NCBI RefSeq assembly: GCF_026210795.1
Contig: NC_089456.1
Coordinates: forward strand, 560,501-624,500
Reading direction: 5' to 3'
Origin: Rhizophagus irregularis
Taxonomy: Eukaryota; Glomeromycota; Glomeromycetes; Glomerales; Glomeraceae
Length of the DNA: 64,000 nt
The notes under the pieces were generated by a model. That model saw only the letters and a program-made list of their open reading frames with translations, was not told the DNA's origin and ran no database searches. Each line of letters starts with the position of its first letter. Within the stretch, counting starts at the first letter, position 1. The position numbers were made by a program, and so were the translations under genes. Positions 12,740-24,398 of this stretch are shown here, one piece after another.

Positions 12740-15700
12740 TTATATGGCTGTAAAATAAAAATTATTTTTTATCCAAATTCTATTTGTAGTATCATGATTT
12801 GGTAGTTGGCACCTTTCTGAATTACAATTATGAATAAAATGTACTTTTTGAACATTATCTATTACAGTAATTGGAAAAATACGTCTCCATTTATCTCCTG
12901 TTCTTGGAGACGGTAAAGTGGACATTTTAATACTGAATGTTCAACCATAGTATCTTCAAACCAATCTACAACAATAAATGCATAATATTTGTTATTGTTA
13001 CCCTTATGTTGAAAGATACCTTTGATTATTGCATAAGATTCTTCATGATCTTCTTCATAAATTGTGATAAAATCATCGAGATGTAGGTGAACTTTTGAAA
13101 GGATACCATTTTCTTCTTCAATCATATATGATGCAAATTTGTACCAACTAATTGAAGAGTTTATAAGTGCCGCCTCAAACTTCATATCCACATAAGATAA
13201 AAACAATTCAGTTTTAAAATTATGTAAAGTTAAAAGAAGTTTATCACGTTCCTCGCTTTGGCATTCTTTTTTTTAATGAAATATTGGAAATAAAGTTTAC
13301 TGGAGATATAACTAAATTAAAAGATTAGTAAATATAAATATCAAACATGTACTATTATATGCAATAAAATACTTACTTTTTGTATCATCATCATCGTCTT
13401 GAACTTGTTCAGTTGCTTCAGTTGAATATTTATCTTCTGTAACATACCAATTTAAAAATAATTGTCCAAAATTTGAATTTGTAAATCCAGTACAAGATCT
13501 ATTAAATCTTGGATCAATACCACCATCTGCTAAATGTCGAATTGCAAATAAAGTATTGTAACGCTTTAATAAATCTAAATCTATGTTTTTGCAATTAGTT
13601 TTTGGTACCATCACCCCTTAAAAATACGATGGACCATTTCTTTTATACCAACTTGGGTATTAATAAAAGTGTTCCAAAGGTTTTAGCATGCATCAAAAGA
13701 TGCATATTAACGTGTATGTTTGGTAAATTAACAAAATTTACAAAAACCTATAAAAAGTAAAATATTGTTAATTATTTGAAATTATTCCACATTTCAATAT
13801 CAAATTTGTAACTATACCTTTGGAAGGATTGAAAACTCTTCTTCAAGACATTGTTGCAATTCCTCATAGCTATCTGATGTAAATTTCTTGTTAAAAACCG
13901 CTTTCATAGTTTTTGCAACATGTATCCAACAAGATATAATAATTTTTGGAACTGAACTAACTCGAAATGCATCAATTCTTTGTCGAATCAGTCGGCTGTT
14001 TCATTACGTTTCGATACTTGATTCTTTTAAAAACTGGTTTAACAAAAATGGCATAATCATAGCTAATCTAAGTAAATCCGACATCATAAAACTATTGTAG
14101 TGAGTAATCGGATTTGGTAAGCGAGACCATCTTTTTGGGATTTCAAAATTTTTCCAAATTTCGATAAAATTATCTTCTCCTTCTCGTGAAAATAATTCAC
14201 AAGTTAATTTTAGTAGCCGCCCAATCTTTCCTGCAGTCGCATGATAAACATCCTGCGGCGTCTGTAAATGTCTTTCCCTTTTTAATTTATCTAAAATACT
14301 AGGTAATGATCGTAAACCATATTCCGTACAAAGTTGATCTCTTCGACATTATAGTCTCATGAGAAATTTTTAAGATTTCTTCGTCTGTAATATGATGATA
14401 ACGTAATGTTGTTACGATATCCCTGATTGTGAGCACTCAATGATTCTTTAGTAGTTTTACAAGTACGACAACCCTTATTTGCATTATGTCTAAATTTATT
14501 TTTTAAACAATTTTAATAGTTGTCATAAAATTATATTATTATATTATTAACTAAGTTGAAAAAATACCTTAAGATCTCTGTCATATCGTTACCTTGAGGT
14601 AAATCTGCCGTAACAACGCCTAAACCAGCAATTATCCATGCATCTTGTCCTTGGACAGTCATCACCTTTCCTTTCTCTAATTCCTTCATTTCTGAAATGA
14701 ATGGTATCATAAATTCGTCAAATTTTCCTCCAAATGGGATAAACCCAATAACAAAATGGTTCTTTATTAGCTTTCTTTGATGTGCTGGCATATTTCCAAA
14801 CTGTACATAAACACCACCTAGAGAATGGTATACATTTCTAAATGTACCAAAATCATCATAATAAAGATCTAAAAACAGCTTATAGATTGGCATAGATGAT
14901 GATGGTGGATTTCTAATAGAAATGTAATCAGATGGATGTAGGTATGAAAGCTTTACATTACGAACGTGCCAACGGTCATTACATTTATAAATTATTTCAC
15001 TAATCCGCAATGAACCATCAGGAATATTTTGATGTTGAAACATCATCAATATAGTTACTTTTTCTAAAATTTGAGAAGTCATTATAATTAAAAATGGTTC
15101 GTCTTGTAACCATACTTCACCGGTAATAGAACGACGTTGTCTTGGTAACCCTTTTAAATTTCCGGGTAAATCACTATATTCCAAAATTTTTTGAATTCGT
15201 AACTGATAATATCCATCATGATTTTTTAAAATTGATCTTAATCTTCCAAGTTTTTTTTGACCATTATCATCACGATAGTAAACAAAATCACCAGATCGGT
15301 ACAATACTATTTATTAAAAATAAATAACTTTAATAAATATTATCAATGATAATAAATTATAATTGTATCAAAGTGTATTAATTTATAACCTTCTGATATT
15401 AATATTTCGTGTTGTCCAAAAAGTGGGGATTCCCCCCATAAATTTCCATGCCAAAATTCTGATTTTTCTTCAGAATTAATGCCGGGTCCAAAATACATAT
15501 GCTTCATTAGCATCGGATTATTAAGAACACGCCATATAATTTCACTAATTGAGAGTTGATACGAAAGTTTTGATCCTCGTGAGGTTGATGGAGTTTTTTT
15601 TGGTGAAATTTTAATAGACTTTGTTATTATTGGTAGGAGAGGAAGACGTTTTCTCCATGATTGGAATCTTCGGATATTTTTTACCACATGGGTAGGTTCA

Positions 15701-16399
15701 AATTGAGAATTGTGAATGATATCGACAAGATCTTCATATGCTTTCGTACATTATGTTTCGAAGCCAGCAAAATAATGCCGTAGTTGTATAATTATCAAAG
15801 TACGGTGCAAATTGACCATTGCAGAACGGTATCTTGTCTTCATCTAACGCTTCAACGATTTGATGTATTTCTTCCTCTTCGTTATTACGTTCCTCTTCAT
15901 CGTTATTACGTTCCTCTTCATCGTTATTACGTTCCTCTTCATCGTAATTACGTTCCTCTTCATCGTTATTACGTTCCTCTTCCACTTGATTATTATTATC
16001 ATCATTATTACCTTCATCCTCCTCCTCTTCGTCATTGTTTTCATTATTATCTTCCTCCTCTTCCTCCTCTTCATAATTGTATTCGTTATCACTTTCTTCT
16101 TCCTCTTCAGTATCAGATGAATTGACATTATCTTGCGAAAATATCATCTCATCATTGTAGTCTTGAGGATTAATTGATCCATATGCATTATCGTCATCAT
16201 TAATGTCTTGAAAACTTAAATCATCTTTATGATCATACTGAAAGTCCATGTCATCGTTATCATTATCAGGTGAACGTACAGGCGAACGAATTGCCACTCT
16301 CTCGTCAGAATCTGTTGTCTCATTAGGTTTGCTGTAAGAAAACCGATTTCGAATTCGAATTGGCTCTATTGGCTTGTTGTGACTATATCGTCTTCTCAT
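12740..16399 (-). pseudogene. Plavaka-type (CACTA-like, Tnp2) transposase, frameshifted
   Basis: The reading starts at 16399 (MRRRYSHNKPIEPIRIRNR) with a long acidic region containing about five 7-residue NNDEEER repeats (15882-15985). It continues through TTALFCWLR, YEDLVDIIHN, WRRYSH-distal NIRRFQSWRKRLPLLPI, and the core DLYYDDFGTFRNVYHSLGG, IKNHFVIGFIPFGG, GLGVVTADLPQGND, then RHNANKGCRTCK and LQTPQDVYHATAGKIGRLL. The tail has IKGIFQHKGNNNKYYAFIVV and WRRIFPITVIDNVQKVHF. I know these as the conserved blocks of Plavaka transposases common in fungi. Two introns are plausible (15307-15389; 14490-14567). Frame changes near 15755, 14431, 14365 and 12885 disrupt it, so the enzyme is very probably inactive. 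Confidence 0.75.
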
Positions 16400-16662
16400 C
16401 TTTATAACAATTTAAAATAATTCAAATTTAATTAGAACATAATTACCAGTGGTACCACTACCACAGTATCTGTTATAAATTCAATTAGAACTAAATTTAT
16501 TAAATACTATTAGTGTGTCGGCAAAAAAAAAATGCAATTAAGTAATCAATTCGGTTAAATTACTGCCGATTTGGCTACACAAAATTTAGGGTCAATTATA
16601 CCGGTTAATGACAATTGGTATGACAAATAATATTATCGAAAATAGTCATTTATTGAATCAGA

Positions 16663-16838
16663 AAATAAAATAAAATATATAATAATATAAAACATAATAA
16701 TAATTAAATAAAATAAAACATATAATAAAATAAAACATATAATAATAAAATAAAATAAAACATAATATTAAAATAAAATAAAACATAATAATAAAATAAA
16801 ATAAAATATATTAAAATAATAAAATAAAAAATAAAAAA
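16663..16838. repeat. AT simple repeat
   Basis: Imperfect iterations of aaaataaaacataataat lie between the 3' end of the SANT-like gene and the transposase pseudogene. This is low-complexity sequence with no coding capacity. Confidence 0.7.
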
Positions 16839-17417
16839 TCAATGACGTCGGTGAGACGCCCGCTCTAGTGTAGAGTCGAAAGCGAGACGCCTGCGCTCTC
16901 GGTGGTAGTAGGGGGATCGGGAGCGAGAGCGCCTGCGCTCTCTATACTCGTATGTCCTACGATCCATCCTATTTCTCCGGGCGGCCCGGACTAATGCTTA
17001 AAACAAAGCAAGTATTAATATAAATGCAATGAATTAATGAAAAAATCAGTTAAATAATAAATACTTACGCTCCACTCTCCAAAACTCGTCAGAGAGTTCC
17101 TGGTGGAATCTCTCGTCATGCAAAGTCGGGGTACGAGTGGGATATCCTTCAGGATTTCTGTTTATTAATCTCTCTAAATTCTCGTACCCCGACTTTAGCG
17201 CATTCCATTTCTCTCTACATTGTTTTCTAGTTGGCCTGAATATGTGGTTGTTTCGTATATCACGAGCAATTCCACGCCATAATTGGTTTTGGTTATGTAA
17301 CCTCGTTGTGGTGAATAAGGGCTGATAGGCCCGACGACGCTGAATTAAGGTCAAAGCAGCGTCATCGGGCCATTGAATGTATACTGGAAGATTTGCGTTT
17401 AAGTTTAATGCTGCCAT
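16839..17417 (-). CDS. SANT/Myb-like DNA-binding protein with arginine-serine-rich tail
   Basis: Exon 1 is 17069-17417 (ATG at 17417) and exon 2 is 16839-16990, separated by a 78-nt intron with a GTAAGT donor and TAG acceptor. The total is 501 nt, giving 166 residues with no frame break. Residues about 15-110 hold a Myb/SANT (trihelix-like) fold pattern: WPDDAALTLIQRRRAY, then NQLWRGIARDIRNN, then TRKQCREKWNALKSGYENL and DEFWRVE. The C-terminal exon is very basic (RERRRSRSRSPYYHRERRR) and its DNA is a GC-rich island in AT-rich surroundings. It sits head-to-tail behind the Plavaka-type transposase inside element X. I infer a DNA-binding accessory protein, perhaps binding the subterminal repeats; a captured host gene is the alternative. 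Confidence 0.7.
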
Positions 17418-17485
17418 TATTAAATATTATTAGTTTGATGGGGAAAATGTCAAGAAAAGGCTCTATATTTATAATAAATTTATTA

Positions 17486-17885
17486 TGATTTCTTTGAGTT
17501 TATTTTTACGATCTTGTCTAAATTTTTTAGTTCTAATGCAATCATCCTTAATTAATTTATTTAACATTGAATACACACATAATTTTTTTTTGATTTCTTT
17601 GAGTTTATTTTTACGATCTTGTCTAAATTTTTTAGTTCTAATGCAATCATCCTTAATTAATTTATTTAACAATGAATACACACATAATTTTTTTTTGATT
17701 TCTTTGAGTTTATTTTTACGATCTTGTCTAGTTCTAATGCAATCATCTTTAATTAATTTATTTAACATTGAATACACACATATTTTTTTTTGATTTCTTT
17801 GAGTTTATTTTTACGATCTTGCCTAAATTTTTTAGTTCTAATGCAATCATCTTTAATTAATTTATTTAACATTGAATACACTCAA
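17486..17885. repeat. Tandem repeat, 105-bp unit, four copies
   Basis: Copies start at 17486, 17591, 17696 and 17791. The third copy lacks about 9 bp (aaatttttt), which shortens that period to about 95. Because 105 is divisible by three, both strands show long repetitive open frames (17469-17777 minus and 17485-17793 plus); I regard these as by-products, not genes. It lies just upstream of the SANT-like gene. Confidence 0.85.
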
Positions 17886-18552
17886 TTTTTTGATTTATCA
17901 ATTTATTTTAAAAATATAATTATAGTAATACTGCATTAATTAATATATATAAATAAAAATAAATAAACAAATTCTATTAATAAAAAATGAGTTAAAATGT
18001 TATCTTTATACTTTATAATTATAAAATATAATATTTTAAATCACGCATGTCCTTCCTTGATTATATTTCATATTACACTGCGATGATATATTACAATTAT
18101 ACTGAATTTTAAGCTAACCTTAATTTACACCGTAACGAACTTAATTCGATCTTAATTTACTCCGTTTTAGGAATATTATCGAACAATTAAACAAATGATT
18201 AGTTGCACATGACTTGTATTATTTGAATAGTTGATACTTTATATACCGATATTTGATTACACCAATATGTATTAAAACTCTTTCCTATCAGTAATTTCAC
18301 AATTTCAATCAATATATCGGTATTTTTCAAATATCGTTGTAAGTCTACTACTGTAGATCCCATCTATTTTTTATGTAATCAATCCAGAGGCTTACACTAA
18401 ATAGATATGGCTTAGTTAGATAGGATCATCACATGGTTCATTGGCTCAGTTATTTTTCCGTCAAGAGTACCAGGATCTTATAAATTTTTTTTTCTTGCAT
18501 GTCATCGTATCACACATAAAAATGGAAATTCAAAACGTAATATTCCATTAAT

Positions 18553-18690
18553 TTCTTCTCACTCCTTTTCTTCTACCGATCATTTTTCTTCTCACTCCTT
18601 TTCTTCTACCGATCATTTTTCTTCTCACTCCTTTTCTTCTACCGATCATTTTTCTTCTCACTCCTTTTCTTCTACCGATCATTTTTCTTC
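18553..18690. repeat. Tandem repeat, 33-bp unit, just over four copies
   Basis: The unit contains ttcttctcactccttttctt followed by ctaccgatcattt. Copies are almost identical, which implies recent expansion. The last copy degenerates into cttctcacctttcc. No gene overlaps. Confidence 0.85.
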
Positions 18691-19178
18691 TCACCTTTCC
18701 ATTATTTTTCTTCTCATTCCACGTATAGCCTGAAAAATATAATAAATTTGAAACCGTAAAATCGATTTGCGGTAATCTTCCATGTAAAAAAAAATTTCAC
18801 TGAATGAAATTCGATATTGTAATAATTTATTTATATTAATTAAATTTAATTTTCGATCTTCTAGAAATCATAATTTTTAGTTTTCCCATCTCCTGATATT
18901 TTTAACTGATCCTGCATTCTACACGATACACAATGATATTAAGATCACGTATATTTTCCAATTAAATACTACAATCATAATTACAATAGCTAAAATCTCA
19001 AAATTATATCACGATAACTCGCCCTTTTTTTGTTCATTCAATATTTATCATCTACTTTTTTGAGCAAGAAAGTTGCTCTACATTTTTTATTCATTCATAT
19101 TTTCTCGATAAATATCACCTACTTTTAAACAAAAAGGTTGTTCCACTTTTTTTTTCGCTCATATTTTTTTTTTATATT

Positions 19179-19490
19179 ATGACGACTAAACGTAAATTAC
19201 CTAATAAATCGTCTGATGATAATCAAGAAATGGAAGTTGAAGGAGGTATGTAGATATAACTCTTTTGTAAATTTATAGTAAGTTTTGCTTATATAGTTAT
19301 ATGTAAGAAGAATAATTAATAAATACCAAAAATATGTATAATAGGATCGAAAAGAAAACAAATTACGAAAAAAGAAGAGATATTGACATTGAGAAAGCCA
19401 ATCAGTTGATGAAAAAAAGTAAAAATAGTAATAAAGAAGCTGCCGAATCTGCTGATAAAGAAGTTATAGTAGTAAATGAAAAAAGAAGTA

Positions 19491-19534
<44 letters not shown>

Positions 19535-20455
19535 AATGATGATGATGATGAGAGTAAGACGGAAGATCATAAAAAACCCGAAGTATTTCAATCAAAGTCA
19601 AATTTAGAAATAGTTGCTTGGCTCGTCGACCATCCGGAAATTTTAAGATTGGCACTAGAAATGAACAATACGGATGTTGCTATCTCATCATCCAGTAAAA
19701 TTACGGACGTAAGTATTAAATTAACATGATTTTATTATGTCTAAATCTTTTAAATAATGTATTTTTAATATTTTAGGATAAAATTCGTCTATGGGACGAA
19801 AGTGTCAAGTGTCTTTTTTTACGTGCAAGAAGTCCGCGTGGTGAAGTTTTTGATGAGTTGATAACAAAAATTTTCAAAATAAAAATACATTCGAACGAAG
19901 CTTAAAAGCTACCTCGAAAAAACCCGAAAATTTTTTATCGATTTCAGAAATAAGTTTAACCAAATTATTTTAACTTCTGTAGAAGAATTTAAAGAAATAA
20001 GAAAAAACAGGTATTTATTTAATTGTTTCGTAGCTAACCAAATAGTGCTGTTTGTATTAATTATTAATTTAATTATAGAGCATCTACTGGAAGTTTATCT
20101 CAAAAGGAACTTATAGATTACGTTGATGAAGAATTTGTCCAAAAGATTTTAAGCCGACAGCTTGTAGCTGTTAATATTTCAGAATTAACAAGAAATGGAG
20201 GATTCAATACCTTGGTTGATTTCGTAAGAGAAACCTTTAAGGTTTCGTGGAACGGAAAAAATTTGTCCGCCGTTAAAGAATTAGATAATATGACCAAAAA
20301 ATTAACGATCCCTTCTAGGAGCGGAAATAAGATCGTTGATTCTTTATCGGTAAGTTATTTTATTTATACTGTACCGATACTTCATATCCTTTAATCATAG
20401 TTATTAATAATAATATTAAATTATACATAGTTATAAATCTTAGCAAACGCTCTAA
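19179..20455 (+). CDS. Unidentified acidic protein gene, multi-exon, with one frameshift
   Basis: Exon 1 starts at ATG 19179 (MTTKRKLPNKSSDDNQEMEV). The next exon (from about 19345) encodes IEKKTNYEKRRDIDIEKANQ, a run of 14 aspartates from a gat repeat (19493-19545), and SNLEIVAWLVDHPEILRLA, ending at a GTAAGT donor after ITD. The third exon encodes DKIRLWDESVKCLFLRARS and YLEKTRKFFIDFRNKFNQ, and the fourth ELIDYVDEEFVQKILSR and VDFVRETFKVSWNGKN, with a GTAAGT donor at 20350 and a tiny last exon (QTL, stop at 20455). One extra A near 19881 breaks the frame inside exon 3, and joining exon 1 in phase needs a weak donor. The WDES...LFL pattern recalls Myb-like domains, but I do not recognise the family. 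It lies inside element X. Confidence 0.5.
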
Positions 20456-22309
20456 TTTTTTTATAAAATTATGCATTTTATAACGATATTACATTGAATA
20501 AATTTAGTAAATTTTACAAGCAAATGATAATATGAAACATCATTATTCTAAACATTATACCGTAATGTCGAGTGATAATAATATAAAATAAAATGGATGT
20601 ATAAAACTATAAAATGTTTGTCTAAGATATAACATTTTCAAGTTTAAAAAGTAATTGTTGTTTTGTTAAAAATGGAATGGTTATTATATGACGTTTCTTC
20701 TTTAGTATATACGGCCTAAATATCTCTATATATTTGACGTTCTTATACAGATCAAAAAGAATACATTTGCGTAACATTTGCGTAAAGTAAGAACTTTAAA
20801 GTTTAAGCCAATTCTGACTGGTAATTTACAAAATAACAAACACATTTCTTAAAAAAAAATTCTGAATCAGAATACTTTTCCGGTTTCCATCTTCGATTCC
20901 CTGCAAAAAATTGAAAAGTTCAGGTGCGATAATTTAAGAAATATCCACCTATAAAGAGACTAAACAATTATCAGGTTGATCAAGTTCGTGTAATACCAAA
21001 TTTAATAAATTGTCTGATTAAATGATCGCGTATATTAAATGATCGCGTATATTATAAGGCTATAAGGCCTATTAATTCCTAAAAAGTCAATTTAACCACT
21101 ATTTTATTTAACCGCTATTTATTTGTACGTTTTTTTTTTTTTGAAAAAAAAAACTTTCTTTCTGAAAGTAGAGTCTTCCTCCTATACCGTTTGCCGTCGT
21201 GCATAGTGTGTTATAGGAAAAGGCGGACTTGAATTATATAGGTGTAAGCTTATGTTATATAGGCGTAAAGCTTATATAATTAACGCAACGAAAATCCTTT
21301 AATCAAAGGTTAAAATAGGCATGATGGGATATTCTCATATATCATGAGCTCTGTCTGTTCGAAGTGTCGTTTTATATATAATTAAGTAGGCTTAAGTCGT
21401 AAGTAACTTTTTTATAACATTGATTATTGGAGAATTAAGTGGCAAAAATAATTTTTAGTTTGTAAGACTTTTAACTCCATACCAACTTGTGTGTGTTTGG
21501 CGTGTAATTAATTCCCTAACCCGCCCACCCACTCGTGGGTTATGTGAGGTTGCTTTGCACTTCTTGCAGCCTACCTTATAATGGGTTTTAGGTCCACGTT
21601 TGCCCATTTAAAATTTATTAAACAGGATGTCATTCGTCCAAACACATTGCAACGTTTGTTGATGAAGCTATAGTTGTCTAATAAAAGTTCGCTTTGCCAG
21701 GCAATTTATGGTGGATTCAATGGATCAAATTACAAACAACAATAATGCAGTCATATGAGAATTCCAGGCCAAAGAATAAGGGTGAATTGTCAAAGTTGAG
21801 AATATATTTGTATTTTTTTTTTAAAGCCGTCATTCTCATGAACTTTTTCATTGTATCCCTAAATTCAATGATTTTGGTAATGATGAAACTGCAGTTGTTT
21901 ATAGGGGTTTCCCGCCAAACTTCTGAGGTGAATTTATGTCTGGTGTTTTCGAATATACTTATCCTTTTTGCAATAGAGTCGTAGCGAGTATTCTTAAAGC
22001 GTACCTGTGACACCCCATCCAACTTGGGCAGTGTCGCTGAATCTAAAGCAAGGTACCCGGTTAATCCTCAACTTTGGGTTGATGAGTTATGATTCTGGAG
22101 TATTAAGGCATAATGTTTTGACTTACATCACCAATTTAACTCATAATTCTAATTTATTGAATTAGTTTATTATAGATTTATTGATATTTTTTTTATCTGT
22201 TATATAATATTTAAACTAATGTATACTTTATCTGTAATTAAAATTGTTATTGTAATAAATAACCGGTAACTTAAATCTATTGAAATTAACTTTTAAATTA
22301 GATTACAAA
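20456..22309. other. Gene-free interval inside element X
   Basis: A less AT-rich patch at 21480-21700 (cccgcccacccactcgtggg and flanks) and another at 22010-22080 look like fragments of an unidentified repeat. A short direct duplication, attaaatgatcgcgtat, occurs twice at about 21017-21055. Overlapping open frames at 21694-21984 and 21717-22022 are on opposite strands and show no motif. No gene is seen. Confidence 0.4.
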
Positions 22310-23130
22310 TTATTAAAATATTATAAAACGATATTTGATTGATTTGATATTTTTATAGATAATATCATTTTGATATTATTTTGATACTGAATTAATATTA
22401 AAATAATATTATATTGATATTGCATTTATTAAAAAAAATCATTATTGTTATAACAATATCAAAATGATATCGTTTCGTTATTTGTCAATATCGATTAGAT
22501 AATTATAAAGTGATATCTTTACGATATCATATTGATATTGAATTAATGTTAGAACGATATCATATTAATATCGTATTTACTTTCTATTTTTCATTATTGT
22601 TATAACAATATCGAAATATCGATATGATATCGATTTGATGTTTCGTCAATATCGTTATGACGTCGATTAGATAATTATAAAGTGATATCTTTACGATATC
22701 ATATTGATATTGAATTAATGTTGGAACGATATCATATTAATATCGTATTTACTTTCTATTTTTCATTATTGTTATAACAATATCGAAATATCGATATGAT
22801 ATCGATTTGATGTTTCGTCAATATCGTTATGATGTCGATTAGATAATTATAAAGTGATATCTTTACGATATCATATTGATATTGAATTAATGTTGGAACG
22901 ATATCATATTAATATCGTATTTACTTCCCATTTTTCAAAAAATTCATTGTTGTTATAACAATATCGAAATGATATCGATCTGATATTTTTTCAAACAAAT
23001 ATCTTTACGATATCATTTCGATATATTGAATTAATATTGAAATGATATCATTGCGATATCATAATGATATCATTTGCAAATCGATATCGCCACGATATTT
23101 ATTTAACATCATTATTATATCAATTCGGTA
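22310..23130. repeat. Right subterminal satellite with about 172-bp units
   Basis: Three units of about 172 bp begin near 22581, 22753 and 22923 and carry ttgttataacaatatcgaaa, gatatcgatttgatgtttcg and gtgatatctttacgatatc. Flanking sequence is also built from gatatc, atcgatat and related near-palindromes. The array lies just inside the right end of element X and mirrors the left array in word content, though not in unit length. Confidence 0.75.
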
Positions 23131-23159
23131 TTGTTTAAAAATTCAAGGTTTCTGTAAAG

Positions 23160-23405
23160 TAGTCATACCAGTTGAATGTTCAAAACACTTTATTATTAAA
23201 ATCTATCCTATATAGTTACAATCTAGCTATAGTCACTATCACACCTATCCTCAAAAATCTTATATTAAAAAGAACCGTTTATAATTACAGTTATATAAAG
23301 AATATATTAAATAACTTGGCATCTAATAATCGTACAAAGATATATCATAGCTTGTTAGAATCGTCTCACTGAGACGAATCGAATGGTGGTAGTTTTATCC
23401 TTTCC
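23160..23405 (-). mobile_element. Segment of pogo-like element P
   Basis: Reading agtcataccagttgaatg through gaatggtggtagttttatcc, this is the reverse complement of 45280-45525 in the intact P copy. It ends at the word TAGTTTTATCC(T)TTTCC, after which three retroposons and LINE copy 1 intervene before P resumes at 33911. Confidence 0.85.
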
Positions 23406-24382
23406 TTTGCAAGTGTTTACGGCCAGATCACCCATTGCCTCTTATGAGACTAATCTCGGGTCTGTGTCCTATCATCTTCAATGGGCAACCATTATACTGA
23501 GTACTTAATTCCTCAGGTAACAGCACCACTATAGAAGACATCCCCCATCGGGCCACTTTAGGCTGATCTGAAGCTAGGTACACGCCACCTACTCATCCTA
23601 TACCCATTGCATGATACTTATACTCAATTTATTTAACGACCTTTAGAGAACATCTACTTTCATGGAGGACTTTCGACAAGTAACATCAACCATCTAGTAC
23701 CCTTCCATACCACCATTTTAGGTACTAAGTCTCACTCAAAGGCCACTACAGCCCGCGATTACCTAGCACCGATAATACAGTTGTTTACCCCAAGTGGTAT
23801 ACTTTGTAGTGACCACTCGGACAGGAAGTAGCAGGCATCTGTTCAGGATCACCCCTTATGGTGGGTATCAACCACCAGGGATCACCAACCAGAATCCAAG
23901 GAGTAGGGAATCGAACCCCATAGCCATGCTACCTGTTCTGTGCACGAACACCTTGGTTGGTCTAAGACCTAACAGAAGGTCTAACTACCACTAAGACATT
24001 GCACCCTCAGCTTTACCATCTAGGACGACCATCTAGCCATTACTGACCCCAAGCGGTATCATAGAGTGACCACCCGGACAGGAAGTCCCCCCAAGGTATA
24101 GTAGTGACCCCAAGGACAGGACTGCGCACATGCCAATGGCCTCATAGGGAACGTTAGAAGGACACTACGACCCCTCTGAAATGTGCGGCCTAACCGTACA
24201 CACTAATTCACCATGATGCAGTCCAACTACACTAATCCCTGTACCTTCACGCTATTGGTTGTAACGTTTGCAGTAAAATTCTTTTTATTTCCGTGGTCAT
24301 GGGAATCGAACCTGCGACCTCACCATACTCAGGCTTAATGAGGGTCTCAGCGACTAACCACCGAAATAGGGTGACCAACCCC
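23406..24382 (-). mobile_element. SINE-like retroposon, unit 1 (about 977 bp)
   Basis: On the minus strand the unit starts ggttggtcaccctat and ends cacttgcaaa. It is flanked by TAGTTTTATCCTTTCC (23390-23405) and AGTTTTATCCTTTTCC (24383-24398). Near its 5' end is a tRNA-like stretch with a perfect Pol III B box, GGTTCGATTCC (about 24304-24314), and upstream tggttagtc as a possible A box. A second tRNA-like stretch with the same B box lies about 400 bp further in (around 23900). No long open frame is present. This fits a tRNA-derived non-autonomous retroposon. Confidence 0.65.
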
Positions 24383-24398
24383 AGTTTTATCCTTTTCC

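Larger units (their letters stand above)
10455..23159 (-). mobile_element. Candidate 12.7-kb CACTA/Plavaka-like element X inserted in P
   Basis: P sequence breaks at ...ATTCTACTATA, then TA, and resumes at TA, GTCATACCAG after 23159, exactly where the intact copy reads ACTATATAGTCACACCAG. The inserted block begins CTTTACTGAAACTTGGAG and ends with the inverted CTTTACAGAAACCTTGAA (17 of the first 21 bases match). Both ends lead into arrays rich in atcgatat/gatatcgt words. Inside lie a broken Plavaka-type transposase (12740-16399), an intact SANT-like gene (16839-17417) and an acidic-protein gene (19179-20455). Terminal inverted repeats plus subterminal repeats plus a Tnp2-type transposase are the usual layout of CACTA-like elements. 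That all 12.7 kb moved as one unit is inference. Confidence 0.55.

Noticed and set aside
15784-16128. Plus-strand and alternate minus-strand open frames (Tyr-Val-Pro-Leu-rich and Arg-Asn-Val-Ile-rich)
   Set aside because: They are shadows of the 21-bp acidic repeat in the transposase reading frame on the minus strand.
17469-17793. Overlapping 102-codon open frames on both strands with a 35-residue repeat
   Set aside because: The 105-bp tandem unit is a multiple of three and lacks stops by chance in several frames; no start context, splice sites or family similarity.
21694-22022. Overlapping open frames on both strands (96 and 101 codons)
   Set aside because: Each is the shadow of the other and neither shows a motif or coding composition; probably repeat sequence.
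23890-23990. Possible functional tRNA genes near the GGTTCGATTCC boxes
   Set aside because: The stretches have B boxes but no clean acceptor stem, anticodon arm or discrete ends; they recur in every repeat unit, fitting tRNA-derived retroposon heads.
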